From: Flavobacterium sp. M31R6
Lineage (GTDB): Bacteria; Bacteroidota; Bacteroidia; Flavobacteriales; Flavobacteriaceae
DNA length: 64,000 nt
Direction of reading: 5' to 3'
Assembly (NCBI RefSeq): GCF_013284035.1
Contig: NZ_CP054141.1
Location: 2,046,001 to 2,110,000, forward strand
The translations under genes and the position numbers were made by a program. Below, piece after piece: positions 1 through 9,029 of the stretch; position 1 is the first letter of the stretch, and each line of letters opens with the position of its first letter. Below the pieces are notes generated by a model that was not told the DNA's origin, ran no database searches, and was given only the letters and a program-made list of their open reading frames with translations.

Positions 1-24
1 GTTCCTTTTCTTTCAAGAGATTTT

Positions 25-552
25 TTATTTTATTATTGCTGAACAAGCTACTCTTGCACCCGCATTTCCTGTTGGTTGGGTTACAAAATCATCGGCACCT
101 TGATGAACAATAAGACCTTTACCAATAACGTCTTTTGTAGCATCGCCACAACCAATACACCATTCATCTGTTGTCAAAGTGATAGTTCCGTTTCCTTTTT
201 CATCAGCGGTAAAATTACCGATATCACCTTTATGATATTCTCCTTCTCCCCATTTTCCATGTTTTTTGAAGGTAGGATTCCAGTGCCCTCCTGCAGAACT
301 TCCGTCAGCTGCAGAACAATCTGATTTTTCATGAATATGAATGGCATGGATTCCAGGTTGCAATCCAGCAATTTTTGCAACAAAAGTTACTTTACCATTT
401 TTCTCTGTAAAAGTGGCTGTCCCTGTTACTTTACTATTACTTTTTGGTTCAAAAGTAAGGTTTAGGGTTTTGGCATCACTAGATTTGCTATTGGTTTTAC
501 AGCCAATGATTACAGCAATAATTAGGGCAGCGGAAAAGATTATTTTTTTCAT
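25..552 (-). CDS. sodC: Cu/Zn superoxide dismutase, lipoprotein
   Basis: Periplasmic or envelope superoxide dismutase, converting superoxide to oxygen and hydrogen peroxide. The N-terminus is a lipoprotein signal ending in a lipobox Cys (VIIGC, residue 18), so it is probably membrane-anchored. Copper/zinc ligands are visible in HAIHIHEK, GGHWNP and IVHQGADD, and the conserved disulfide cysteines in DCSAAD and ARVACSA. The length of 175 aa is normal for bacterial SodC. It is transcribed alone, away from the 627-1151 gene, which lies upstream on the same strand with a 74 bp gap. Motifs are seen directly; export is inferred from the signal peptide. Confidence 0.95.
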   Translation of the reverse strand: MKKIIFSAALIIAVIIGCKTNSKSSDAKTLNLTFEPKSNSKVTGTATFTEKNGKVTFVAKIAGLQPGIHAIHIHEKSDCSAADGSSAGGHWNPTFKKHGKWGEGEYHKGDIGNFTADEKGNGTITLTTDEWCIGCGDATKDVIGKGLIVHQGADDFVTQPTGNAGARVACSAIIK

Positions 553-626
553 GATTTTAAAAAATTATAATTGGATTATAAAATTACGTATAAAAAAGCG
601 TATTAAAATTAATTGTTTCTTAAAAT

Positions 627-1151
627 CTATTTTGACTTTTCTCCGACAAAATGGTTGGTTGGTGATTTAAATAATATATTGAACGAGGTTAGGCTGCCAT
701 AAATACGGGTAATATATTGCTGTAATTCTATCTTTTCTATTTCTTCAATTTTGCTGCTGTTTATCTTTTGTTCCATAACGCGCAAGCGATCACGTACCAT
801 TATGATTTTATGGAAAAAAGTGTCAATTGGAATTTCTTTGGGAGCCAATCCTATCTGACCCGGTTCCAAAATCATTTTTCCCCCTTTCCATTTGTCTCCA
901 ATAGGTACAATTTCGGAAACATCCGACCATTTTTTCAAAAGGTCCCGTAAACTCTGTTCCACTTCCGAAAAGCTTACAGTATCCACTTCGTCAACAGTAG
1001 CTTCGATGACTTTGAATTCGTCGTTCAAAGGGATAGTTTCTAAGCCATTTTCTATAAACGTTACCCAATACTCTTTTGAAGAAACATTAGTTATTACTCC
1101 TTTTCCATATTCTGGGTGTTCAATTCGCGAACCTATTCCTAGTAGTGTCAT
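627..1151 (-). CDS. conserved hypothetical protein with N-terminal Tudor/SH3-like segment
   Basis: No signal peptide, so probably cytoplasmic. The first 50 residues (GIGSRIEHPEYGKGVI then VTFIENGLETIPL) resemble the small beta-barrel domain found at the C-terminus of UvrD/PcrA-type helicases, which recognises protein or nucleic-acid partners. The rest is mostly helical and charged, with a PGQIGLAPKEIP segment. I recognise it only as a conserved flavobacterial hypothetical. Function unknown; the barrel assignment is by pattern and is uncertain. Start ATG at 1151 is the only good start. Confidence 0.75.
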   Translation of the reverse strand: MTLLGIGSRIEHPEYGKGVITNVSSKEYWVTFIENGLETIPLNDEFKVIEATVDEVDTVSFSEVEQSLRDLLKKWSDVSEIVPIGDKWKGGKMILEPGQIGLAPKEIPIDTFFHKIIMVRDRLRVMEQKINSSKIEEIEKIELQQYITRIYGSLTSFNILFKSPTNHFVGEKSK

Positions 1152-1273
1152 GGTGTTTTTTCTTTTTCACGAAAATAATCATACCTTTTTTAAAAAGCAA
1201 ATTTGAATTGGAAACCTCTTTTTCTTATTAATTTTTCTTATTTTTACGCAATATGATTTTTAAATTATTGACC

Positions 1274-1705
1274 ATGAGGAAAGTAGCGCTATTGATAGTA
1301 TTTGTTTGCTTGTGTTGTGTTTCATGCACTACATCAAAACCAACTGCAAAAATGACATCACTTGAAGGAACTTGGGAATTGAAATACATAACAGGACCTA
1401 AAATTGCTTTTGACGGTTTGTTCCCCAACAAAAAACCAACAATTGCATTTGATTTGAAAGGTAATAAAATTACAGGAAACAATAGTTGTAATCAGTATTT
1501 TGGAGCTTTGCTTATGGATGGTGCCAAAATTAATTTTAAAGATGCCAAAATTGGTATGACAATGATGGCCTGTGAAGGTAATGGGGATTCAGTATATATG
1601 GATACCCTGAATAAAATAGAATCGTACACGATTACTGATGATGGGAAAACCTTGAATTTTTTGTTAGGTAATATTGTAATGATGCGATTTACCCATCAAG
1701 AATAA
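1274..1705 (+). CDS. META domain (HslJ-like) lipoprotein
   Basis: Exported lipoprotein: from the second ATG (1274) the protein starts MRKVALLIVFVCLCCVSC, a good lipobox. An earlier ATG at 1253 would add seven residues before the signal, so 1274 is preferred. The mature part has the META/HslJ pattern: SLEGTWELKYI, then TGNNSCNQYFGA, then MTMMACEG. These folds occur in E. coli HslJ and protease-associated proteins of unclear role. 143 aa is typical. It stands before a DUF4251 gene on the same strand, with a 41 bp gap. Confidence 0.85.
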   Translation: MRKVALLIVFVCLCCVSCTTSKPTAKMTSLEGTWELKYITGPKIAFDGLFPNKKPTIAFDLKGNKITGNNSCNQYFGALLMDGAKINFKDAKIGMTMMACEGNGDSVYMDTLNKIESYTITDDGKTLNFLLGNIVMMRFTHQE

Positions 1706-1746
1706 ATTTTTTGTAATCATTTGTTTATCATAAAAATTAAGAACTC

Positions 1747-2256
1747 ATGAAAACTGTGGTATTATCTTTTTTCCTTTCTTTTTCAATGCTAATAGGTTTT
1801 GCACAAGAAAAAACGAAACAGCAAATAAAAGAGGAAAAAAAATTGGCAAAACAAAAAGAAGTGGAAGCTCTTATAGATTCCAAAGAATATGAATTTACGG
1901 GTGTAATGGCCTATCCGCATGGTGGTAGAAGCATTGATTTGACTACAAACCCAAATTTTTTGAGATTCAAAAAGGATTCGATTCATAGTGAAATGCCTTA
2001 TTTTGGGAGAGCATATAGTGGTGTGGCTTATGGAGGTGGTAACGGTGGTTTATATTTTAAAGGTCCTATAAAAGATTATTCGGTAACAAAAGGCAAGAAG
2101 AATTATATAATAAAAGCCGAAGTTAGGGATAATTCAGATAATTATTCGGTTACTTTAACTGTCTATTTTGAAGGTGGAGCTTCTTTAACTATTGGGTCAA
2201 ATAATCGTGATTCAATTAATTATAGAGGAAGTATCGAAAAAATAAAAGTGAAATAA
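1747..2256 (+). CDS. DUF4251 family exported protein
   Basis: 169 aa with a cleavable signal peptide (MKTVVLSFFLSFSMLIGFAQ), then a charged Lys/Glu helix at residues 22-45, then a beta-rich domain with MPYFGRAYSGVAYGGGNGG, the pattern of the Bacteroidota DUF4251 family. Function unknown; periplasmic location is inferred from the signal. It may be co-transcribed with the META-domain gene just upstream. Confidence 0.85.
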   Translation: MKTVVLSFFLSFSMLIGFAQEKTKQQIKEEKKLAKQKEVEALIDSKEYEFTGVMAYPHGGRSIDLTTNPNFLRFKKDSIHSEMPYFGRAYSGVAYGGGNGGLYFKGPIKDYSVTKGKKNYIIKAEVRDNSDNYSVTLTVYFEGGASLTIGSNNRDSINYRGSIEKIKVK

Positions 2257-2460
2257 TTCGTTTGGATTTACTGTTGCTTAATTGTGATTTTGGATTTAAT
2301 GTAATTGCATTATTATACTTATGTTTTTTGTTTCCAATAAAACTAATTAGTAGGATTAGTTGAAACCCACATTTAAAAAAAATCTTCCGATAAGATGAAA
2401 AAGTGGGTTCCGGACAACCAAAGTTGAAATATTTTTTCGGAAAAAAAGTAAATATCTGTT

Positions 2461-3705
2461 ATGATAAAATTCTTAATTCCTTTTTTTATTGTTTTATTTG
2501 GAAATCAAAGTTTAGTTAATGCTCAAACTAATCCGGATATTGACAATTCTTGCCCACCCAAAACGGTTTTTGAATTGTTTAAAAAGAAAGACTCAATTCT
2601 GATTGTAAAACCTATTAAGAATAGTTTTTTGCTGGTTATTCCTATAATCGGGATACAGCCGGCAACAGGGTTTAGTTACGGGGCGACGGGACAATATACT
2701 TTCAAAGGTAAAGGAATTTCAGACAAATATTCTTCTGCCAATCTTGGGGTGACTTTTACTACCCAAAAACAGTTATTGGTTAATGTCAAAAATAATATTC
2801 TATTAAAAAGCAATAGTATTTATCTTAGGGGCGATTATCGACTGTACATTTTTACACAACCCAACTATGGTCTGGGAACTAATATTATTCCAACAAACAG
2901 AGAAGATCCTGATTTTGATATAGAATCGATCAAAGAGCCGATGGATTATAACTATTTTAAGTTTCATCAAACCGCTTCATGGGAAATAAAAAAGGATTTT
3001 TATATAGGTGGAGGAATTGAAATTGATTGGTATTCGTCAATAATTGATAAGAACCTTGATGTTGCAAACGGAAAATTCACTAACCATTATAATTATAGTG
3101 TTCTTAATGGATTTAATGAAAATGAATATTTTGTAAATGGGCTAAGTTTTAATTTTATCTACGATTCCAGGGATAACCAAATTAATACGCGAAAAGGCTG
3201 GTTTGCTAATGTCGATTACAGGCTTAATGGACATTTGTTTAATGACCAAAAGGCAAGTAATGTACTCTATACTGAGTTTAGGTACTTTATTCCAATGGAT
3301 CCCAAAAGAGAACAATTTGTACTAGGTTTTTGGGCTTATGGACAGTTTGTAACCAAGGGAGTTGTTCCCTATTTAAATTTGCCCGCCATAGGTTGGGATC
3401 AACGAAGTCGGAGCGGGGAGGGTTATACACAAGGCCTTTTTCGTGGAAATAATTTAGCTTATTTTCAGGTCGAATTAAGGTTTCCCATAACCTGCAATCA
3501 GCTTCTTAGTGGGACTGTATTTACAAATTTTACATCTGCAAGTAATAAGTATGACCACATTGGACTTTTTGAATATGTTCAGCCTGCTTATGGGGTTGGT
3601 TTAAGACTTCTGATAGATAAAGCTACTCGTACCAATCTTGTTTTTGATTATGCGGTTGGAAATCATTCTAAAGGTTTTTATTTAAATGCAGGAGAAACGT
3701 TTTGA
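2461..3705 (+). CDS. BamA/Omp85-type surface-antigen barrel protein without POTRA domains
   Basis: 414 aa exported protein (signal to NAQT). Only a short N-terminal segment precedes the barrel, so POTRA repeats are absent, unlike true BamA. The C-terminal part matches the bacterial surface antigen (D15) barrel: GTNIIPTN, NFIYDSRDNQINTRKGW, YLNLPAIGWDQRSRSGEGYTQG with the RGxxxxQG-like latch, and a terminal Phe typical of outer-membrane barrels. Likely an outer-membrane protein of unknown transport or lipid role. It stands alone, 204 bp after the previous gene. Confidence 0.85.
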   Translation: MIKFLIPFFIVLFGNQSLVNAQTNPDIDNSCPPKTVFELFKKKDSILIVKPIKNSFLLVIPIIGIQPATGFSYGATGQYTFKGKGISDKYSSANLGVTFTTQKQLLVNVKNNILLKSNSIYLRGDYRLYIFTQPNYGLGTNIIPTNREDPDFDIESIKEPMDYNYFKFHQTASWEIKKDFYIGGGIEIDWYSSIIDKNLDVANGKFTNHYNYSVLNGFNENEYFVNGLSFNFIYDSRDNQINTRKGWFANVDYRLNGHLFNDQKASNVLYTEFRYFIPMDPKREQFVLGFWAYGQFVTKGVVPYLNLPAIGWDQRSRSGEGYTQGLFRGNNLAYFQVELRFPITCNQLLSGTVFTNFTSASNKYDHIGLFEYVQPAYGVGLRLLIDKATRTNLVFDYAVGNHSKGFYLNAGETF

Positions 3706-3755
3706 ATTATTTGTTGTTGATAAATAGTGGTTTATGATGAATTTGTTTTTTAGAT

Positions 3756-3789
3756 TTTGTAATATTTTAATGAGAAATTCTTATATTTG
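3756..3789 (+). promoter_or_regulatory. Bacteroidota promoter upstream of 3822 gene
   Basis: A TTTG at 3756-3759 and an exact TAnnTTTG -7 box (TATATTTG, 3782-3789) lie 32 bp before the start codon. Spacing is 22, at the long end of the usual range. Confidence 0.5.
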
Positions 3790-3821
3790 AGAGAAATTAA
3801 CTAAATTTAAAACACATACAC

Positions 3822-4304
3822 ATGAAAAAATTATTTTTATTATTTGCAGTAGCGTTTTCAGCTACAACATTTGCCCAATCAACTTTGAAAGATGATATTG
3901 ATGTTGTACAATCTGTTTATGGTAAGTCCAAATCAGAATTGGTAAGACAATATATGGCATTGTCTGGAACTCAAGCTACAGATTTTGCAAAAATCTATGA
4001 TGCTTATGAACTAGAAAGAAAAAAACTAGGAGAAGAAAAAGTCTACTTAATTAATCAATATGCTACAGATTATGCAGCTTTAACAGATGACAAAGCCGAT
4101 GCAATAGCTAAAGGTGTTTTGAAAAATAATATTGCATATGATAAGTTATATAGTTCTTATTATGAGAAAGCCAAAAAAGCTATAGGAGCAATAAATGCCA
4201 CAAAATTTATTCAACTCGAAATTTATTTGCAAACCGAGATTAGAAGTAGTCTGCAAAATGCAATACCTTTTGTAGGTGAATTGGAAATGACAAAAGTGAA
4301 ATAA
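3822..4304 (+). CDS. exported helical protein of unknown function
   Basis: 160 aa with a clean signal peptide (to TTFAQ). The mature protein is nearly all alpha-helical with many Lys/Glu and Tyr residues (ELERKKLGEEKVYLINQYATDY), reminiscent of small periplasmic helical proteins such as the Spy/CpxP type, but without a clear LTxxQ motif. I do not recognise a named family. It has its own promoter and a strong terminator (4319-4363), so it is a single-gene unit. Confidence 0.8.
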   Translation: MKKLFLLFAVAFSATTFAQSTLKDDIDVVQSVYGKSKSELVRQYMALSGTQATDFAKIYDAYELERKKLGEEKVYLINQYATDYAALTDDKADAIAKGVLKNNIAYDKLYSSYYEKAKKAIGAINATKFIQLEIYLQTEIRSSLQNAIPFVGELEMTKVK

Positions 4305-4318
4305 GGATTTGTTTGCTC

Positions 4319-4363
4319 AAAAAAAAGAGGCTGTCTAAAAAGTATAGACAGCCTCTTTTTTTT
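4319..4363 (+). terminator. strong rho-independent terminator
   Basis: Perfect stem AGAGGCTGTCTA / TAGACAGCCTCT with a short loop and a T-run, directly after the 3822-4304 gene. Confidence 0.9.
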
Positions 4364-4490
4364 GTAACTTTAAGTACATTTTTAGGGACTAGTGATGAAA
4401 AAAGCAATAGTATCTCAGATTGTGACTAATTATAAGTTCTTTTGTCATAAAAAGTGTTAATTTTTGTTTCTTTATTTTAGAAAAAAACGT

Positions 4491-4498
4491 TAAATTTG
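4491..4498 (+). promoter_or_regulatory. -7 promoter box upstream of 4541 gene
   Basis: Exact TAnnTTTG match (TAAATTTG), 42 bp before the ATG at 4541. An upstream TTTG is at 4463-4466, with spacing 24, a little long. Confidence 0.45.
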
Positions 4499-4540
4499 TT
4501 AATGTACTTTCCTAGTTTTATGTAATTTAAAAAATAAATC

Positions 4541-5299
4541 ATGAAAAATTTAACTACTCCATTTAGAATTGTATTCATTTTTGCATTTGCGTTATTTATA
4601 TCTTCAAATGATGTTTTCTCCCAATCTGATTTTAGAGATTTTAAGAATTCAGTTAAGTTTAACGTCTCGAATACGTTACTTTATGATAATTCCTATCAGT
4701 TTTCGTATGAGCGGATTATTAAAGAAAATCAAAGTTTGAATGTTTTTGTGGGATATCAGGAGTTTCCATTAATAACAATTGATCTTGATGGGGTTGATTT
4801 TGATAAAAAGAACAATAGAACTGGTTTTTCAGTTGGTGCAGATTACAGATTTTATTTGGGAAGTATCAATAAATACAAAGCGCCCAGAGGGGTGTATTTG
4901 GCTCCATTTGTTAGCTTTTTTCAATTTTCAACGGATAGAGATTTAATTTATACCAATCCAGATACTGGAGTTGTTAGTAATTCTAATATTTCTACAAAGT
5001 TAAATTTGACCAATGTAGGAGGTGAATTAGGGTATCAGTTCGTATTGTGGGATAGATTTGTTATCGACTGTGTTTTATTTGGACCTTCTTTGACTCGATA
5101 TAAATATAATGCAAAACTAGATAGCAGTATTCCAGGGCTTGATGAGAATGAGGTTTATCAAAAGATAATCCAAGCGATAAAAGATAAATTCCCTGGAGTT
5201 GAAGGAATCACAGGAGATGAAGGGATTGAGAAAAAAGGGGTGCAATCTGTAACCGCTGTTGGGTTTAGATATAATATCAGTATTGGTTATCGATTTTAA
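4541..5299 (+). CDS. outer-membrane beta-barrel protein
   Basis: 252 aa, signal peptide to VFSQS, followed by amphipathic beta strands ending in an aromatic residue (NISIGYRF), the outer-membrane assembly signal. Strand patterns such as FSVGADYRFYLG and YLAPFVSFFQFS fit a small eight- to ten-stranded porin-like barrel resembling DUF3575-type proteins. Ligand unknown. A terminator follows at 5323. Confidence 0.8.
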   Translation: MKNLTTPFRIVFIFAFALFISSNDVFSQSDFRDFKNSVKFNVSNTLLYDNSYQFSYERIIKENQSLNVFVGYQEFPLITIDLDGVDFDKKNNRTGFSVGADYRFYLGSINKYKAPRGVYLAPFVSFFQFSTDRDLIYTNPDTGVVSNSNISTKLNLTNVGGELGYQFVLWDRFVIDCVLFGPSLTRYKYNAKLDSSIPGLDENEVYQKIIQAIKDKFPGVEGITGDEGIEKKGVQSVTAVGFRYNISIGYRF

Positions 5300-5322
5300 A
5301 TATACATGAAAGGATTACTTGT

Positions 5323-5350
5323 AACCTCAAAATTTTTTTGAGGTTTTTTT
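5323..5350 (+). terminator. terminator after 4541 gene
   Basis: Inverted repeat AACCTCAAAA / TTTTGAGGTT followed by a T-run. Confidence 0.8.
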
Positions 5351-5439
5351 AGTTTCAATTTTTAGAAAGGTATATTGATTTTTTTGAATGGCATCTAAAA
5401 TAGTTTCAAATGCAATTTTAGAAAGATTTTTAATTTCTT

Positions 5440-6375
5440 ATGAAAATTCAGGATATGGTTGTGCAAAGCTTAATTTGTGTTAGAAAGACTAAATTTTTAT
5501 TAATTGCCCTTTTCTTTATTTACAATTGTTGTGTGGCACAGGATCTTGAGCCAAGAGTTTATGCAAATTTGCCTAAAGGTGGTAATATTATAGTGGGTAC
5601 TTATGGGTTCATGAAAGGAGACGTGGTCTCAGAACCAACTTTGCCTATCGCGGATTTTGTCATTTCAAGCAATAATTTTGGAGTTGGGTATATGCATACG
5701 TTTGGTTTGGCTAATAAATTAGCTAGAATTCAAGTCGCTGTTCCGTACGTGACTATGGATGGTAAAGCTACAGTAAGTGGAGAAAAAGTCACGGGAAATC
5801 GAACAGGTTTTGGAGATATGCGTATACGATTTGGAATCAATTTATTAGGTTCTCCCGCATTGGAAAGAAAAGAGTTTGCCAAATACCAACAAAAAACAAT
5901 ATTTGGGACAAGTTTAGTTGTCTCAGTTCCTACAGGTGTTTATTATGCCGATAAAAGAATTAATATAGGTTCCAACCGTTGGGGATTCAAGCCGGAGGTG
6001 GGTATTTCCAAACGATTTGAACATGTTTACGCCGAATTCTACTCTGGGGTTTGGTTTTATACCCAAAATAATGAATTTCTTAGTGATAAAGATTTGGAGC
6101 AAAAACCAGTGCTTTCTTTACAGGGTCATGCCAGTTATTTTTTCAAAAACCACATGTGGGTTGGGATTAATCTTAACTGGTTTAGCGGCGGAAAAACGGT
6201 TATTGATGACTTGCCTGCTGGAAGTGTAATCAATAGTTCAAGAATCGGCGCAACATGGTCTGTACCATTATCAAGAAGTCAATCTGTTAAATTGCAATTT
6301 AATACAGGAACGTTTAAGAGTATTGGACTAAATTATGATTCCATTAGCCTTGGTTATCAATATGTTTTTTTCTAA
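5440..6375 (+). CDS. Phenol_MetA_deg-like outer-membrane transporter/barrel
   Basis: 311 aa; an unusually long n-region precedes the hydrophobic signal (FLLIALFFIYNCCVAQ), so the start could also be the ATG at 5455. The barrel carries the pattern of the MetA-pathway (meta-pathway phenol degradation) family: GDMRIRFGINLLG, GTSLVVSVPTGVYY, GSNRWGFKPEVGIS, and a C-terminal Phe-Phe. Such proteins are outer-membrane barrels, often next to efflux or degradation genes. Here a TolC-HlyD-MFS operon starts 237 bp later. The substrate is unknown. Confidence 0.8.
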   Translation: MKIQDMVVQSLICVRKTKFLLIALFFIYNCCVAQDLEPRVYANLPKGGNIIVGTYGFMKGDVVSEPTLPIADFVISSNNFGVGYMHTFGLANKLARIQVAVPYVTMDGKATVSGEKVTGNRTGFGDMRIRFGINLLGSPALERKEFAKYQQKTIFGTSLVVSVPTGVYYADKRINIGSNRWGFKPEVGISKRFEHVYAEFYSGVWFYTQNNEFLSDKDLEQKPVLSLQGHASYFFKNHMWVGINLNWFSGGKTVIDDLPAGSVINSSRIGATWSVPLSRSQSVKLQFNTGTFKSIGLNYDSISLGYQYVFF

Positions 6376-6504
6376 CATTTGGAGAACTTCTGGTGGCTAC
6401 ATTACTTCTTGAAAGGATTTGATTATGAATTTACTTTGTAAAGGTGTTATTTTAGACGCTGGTTATTATTAGTGTAATTACTGTTATAAAATTGTTAAAA
6501 TGTT

Positions 6505-6512
6505 TATATTTG
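6505..6512 (+). promoter_or_regulatory. -7 box upstream of the efflux operon
   Basis: TATATTTG, an exact TAnnTTTG match, about 100 bp before the TolC gene. No convincing -33 TTTG at usual spacing, so this is tentative. Confidence 0.35.
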
Positions 6513-6612
6513 TTTAAGGATATTATTGATTTCGAGTGAGAAATAAAGTTTTGTTTAAGATTAGTGTAGCATTTTTTTACAAGTTGTAATTTTTTAAATT
6601 GAAAATTAGCTA

Positions 6613-7950
6613 ATGGATTACCTTTTTTTAAAAAGTCTTAAAAGTGAATTTGTTATTCTGATAATAGCATGTTTTTTTTCTGAAATTGGATTTTCCCAAA
6701 ATGATGAAAGTGTCAGAATCATAAGATTGGATGAAGCCATAGAATTGGGTATTCGCAATAATAATCAGCTTAAAATAGCCAATTCCGACGTTACTATTGC
6801 CAATGAAAATTTGAACCAGTCCCAAATAGCCAAAGCACCGGTTCTTGGCTTAAATATGGGATATAATTATATTGGAAATCCTAAAGTCTTTGAGGGTTTT
6901 TATGAAAAAAACACGACAGTCGATTATTTTAATCACCAAGGATCAGCTAATGTTTTTGCATCCATGCCTTTATATTATGGAGGGGCAATCAACAATCAAA
7001 TAGACAAACAACAACTAATGGTCAGTATGCAGGAATCGGTTGCCAAGATGACCGAAACTGAAATTAAACAAGCAATAACAACCCAATTCTTCACTCTCGA
7101 AAAGTTATATAAGGAAATTGAAATTACTAAACAAAACATTGTCAATACGGATATACGAATCAGGCAATTGGAATCCAGAGTTTCCAATGGACAAAATCTT
7201 AAAAGTGATTTGTTAAGAACCGAATTGCAAAAGTCGAATTTTGAGGTGGCGGTTTTTCGCAGTTCCAATTCAATCGAGTTAATCAGCAATTATTTGGATA
7301 TATTGACAGGGCTTCCTACCAATACCAGACTAAAACCGGTATTGGATGGTATTTTAATTCCTGCGAAAGAGGTCAGTTTGCAGGAAAGTTTGTCTGAAGC
7401 CTATGAAAATCGTTATGAAATCAAAAGATCACAAATCAATGTTAAAATAGCCGAGTCATCCTTGGATATAACCAAGAGCGGTTTTAAACCTTATATCAAT
7501 GCCAACTTGCTTTTCAATACACAATATCCCGCGCAATGGCCTAATTATTCAGATAATATTCTCAATTATTGGGCGGCGGGAGTGTCTCTCAGTTGGGAAA
7601 TTTCCAGTTTTTATAATATAAAACACCGTGCCAATGCGGATAAGCTGCAAATAGATAAAAGCAATATTGCACTTGCGGCTACCAAAGATCAAATCAATCA
7701 AGATGTAAAGGCAGCCTATATTCGATTTACGGAAAGTGCGAGAAACATAACAACTTTTAAGAAAGATGTTGATTTGGCACTGAGCAATTACAAAATCGTA
7801 AAAAGCCGTTATGACAATGATTTTGCCGTAATCAGCGATATCGTTGATGCCGAATTGCAGTTGAACGAAGCTAAAATTTCACTAAATAATGCCAATATAG
7901 ATGCAATTATTCAATATTATTCCCTGCAGTATGCAATGGGTAAACTTTAA
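6613..7950 (+). CDS. TolC family outer-membrane efflux channel
   Basis: 445 aa, first gene of a three-gene efflux operon. Signal-like N-terminus to GFSQN. Two copies of the OEP repeat are evident: LDEAIELGIRNNNQLKIANSDV near residue 40 and SLSEAYENRYEIKRSQINV near residue 260, each leading into long helices, as in TolC. It forms the outer-membrane duct for the HlyD adaptor and MFS pump that follow with gaps of only 9 and 5 bp. Role as a tripartite drug or toxin exporter is inferred from gene order. Confidence 0.93.
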   Translation: MDYLFLKSLKSEFVILIIACFFSEIGFSQNDESVRIIRLDEAIELGIRNNNQLKIANSDVTIANENLNQSQIAKAPVLGLNMGYNYIGNPKVFEGFYEKNTTVDYFNHQGSANVFASMPLYYGGAINNQIDKQQLMVSMQESVAKMTETEIKQAITTQFFTLEKLYKEIEITKQNIVNTDIRIRQLESRVSNGQNLKSDLLRTELQKSNFEVAVFRSSNSIELISNYLDILTGLPTNTRLKPVLDGILIPAKEVSLQESLSEAYENRYEIKRSQINVKIAESSLDITKSGFKPYINANLLFNTQYPAQWPNYSDNILNYWAAGVSLSWEISSFYNIKHRANADKLQIDKSNIALAATKDQINQDVKAAYIRFTESARNITTFKKDVDLALSNYKIVKSRYDNDFAVISDIVDAELQLNEAKISLNNANIDAIIQYYSLQYAMGKL

Positions 7951-7959
7951 TTTTTTTTT

Positions 7960-9024
7960 ATGAGCGAAGATAAAACCATCAACGAAGCTGTCGTAAAAAG
8001 CGAAAAAAAGAGAAATACAATATTGACTATTCTTTCTTTTATTTTCATTATAGGAGGAGGCATTTGGATATTAAGCTTGATTTTCGATTTTCATCGGTAT
8101 GAGACAACCAATAATGCCCAAGTTGAATCCTATATTAACAGTGTTACGGCCAGGGCAACGGGGCATGTTGCTTCAATCCATTTTGACGCCAATCAATTTG
8201 TTCATAAAGGCGATACTTTGGTTGTTCTGGACGATGAAGAATACAGGATAAAAGTAAAACAGGCCGAAGCTGATTTGGCTGTTGCCGAAGGGAATCTCCA
8301 TTCATTGGAACAATCCATAGTTACGGCCACTGCAAATCAGGCTGCATCCAAAGATAATCTTGAGGGTGATAAAGCGAGTCTTGACAAGGCCGAAAAGGAT
8401 TATCAACGTTTTAAAAATATGATTGCCGATTCAGCAGTTACCAGAAATCAATACGATCAAGTAGTTTCAAAACTACAATCGACTAAAGCGTATCTCGATG
8501 CTGGCCAAAAACAGTTACTGGCGAGCGTATCAACCACTAAACAAAGTTATACCAATCTTGAAGCGGCCAAAGCCACTGTAGCCCGCAAAAAAGCCGATTT
8601 GGAAAACGCTTTGTTACAGTTGTCTTACACGCGAATTATTGCCATGGCTGACGGTTATGTAGGTGAGAGAACCATATCGATAGGTGAGTTGATTAATGCC
8701 AATCAGGTTGTGGCAACACTAGTTTTGAACCAAAAGGTTTGGGTCACTGCCAATTTTAAGGAAACCCAAATTGGAAAAATTAAACCAGGGCAAGAAGTGA
8801 CCATTACTGTTGATGCGCTTGACGACAAAGAATTTAAAGGAAAAGTGGTGGGTTTTTCGCCGGCTACTGGAGCTAAATTCTCAATGGTGGAACCGGACAA
8901 TTCGACTGGGAATTTTGTGAAAATCACGCAACGTATTCCTGTAAAAATTGATTTTGAAGCTTCCGCAAAAGAATTGGAATCCGTAAAACCAGGGATGAGT
9001 GTGACTGTGGAAATAAAAAAGTAA
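7960..9024 (+). CDS. HlyD/EmrA-family membrane fusion protein
   Basis: 354 aa periplasmic adaptor. One membrane segment at residues 22-44 (LTILSFIFIIGGGIWILSL), then a lipoyl-like half (NNAQVESYINSVTARATGHV), a long coiled coil (residues 95-215 rich in Ala, Lys, Glu), and the second lipoyl half plus beta-barrel (DGYVGERTISIGELINANQVV; KPGQEVTITVDA). It links the inner-membrane MFS pump to the TolC channel. Middle gene of the operon, spacing 9 bp upstream and 5 bp downstream. Confidence 0.93.
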   Translation: MSEDKTINEAVVKSEKKRNTILTILSFIFIIGGGIWILSLIFDFHRYETTNNAQVESYINSVTARATGHVASIHFDANQFVHKGDTLVVLDDEEYRIKVKQAEADLAVAEGNLHSLEQSIVTATANQAASKDNLEGDKASLDKAEKDYQRFKNMIADSAVTRNQYDQVVSKLQSTKAYLDAGQKQLLASVSTTKQSYTNLEAAKATVARKKADLENALLQLSYTRIIAMADGYVGERTISIGELINANQVVATLVLNQKVWVTANFKETQIGKIKPGQEVTITVDALDDKEFKGKVVGFSPATGAKFSMVEPDNSTGNFVKITQRIPVKIDFEASAKELESVKPGMSVTVEIKK

Positions 9025-9029
9025 AAAGA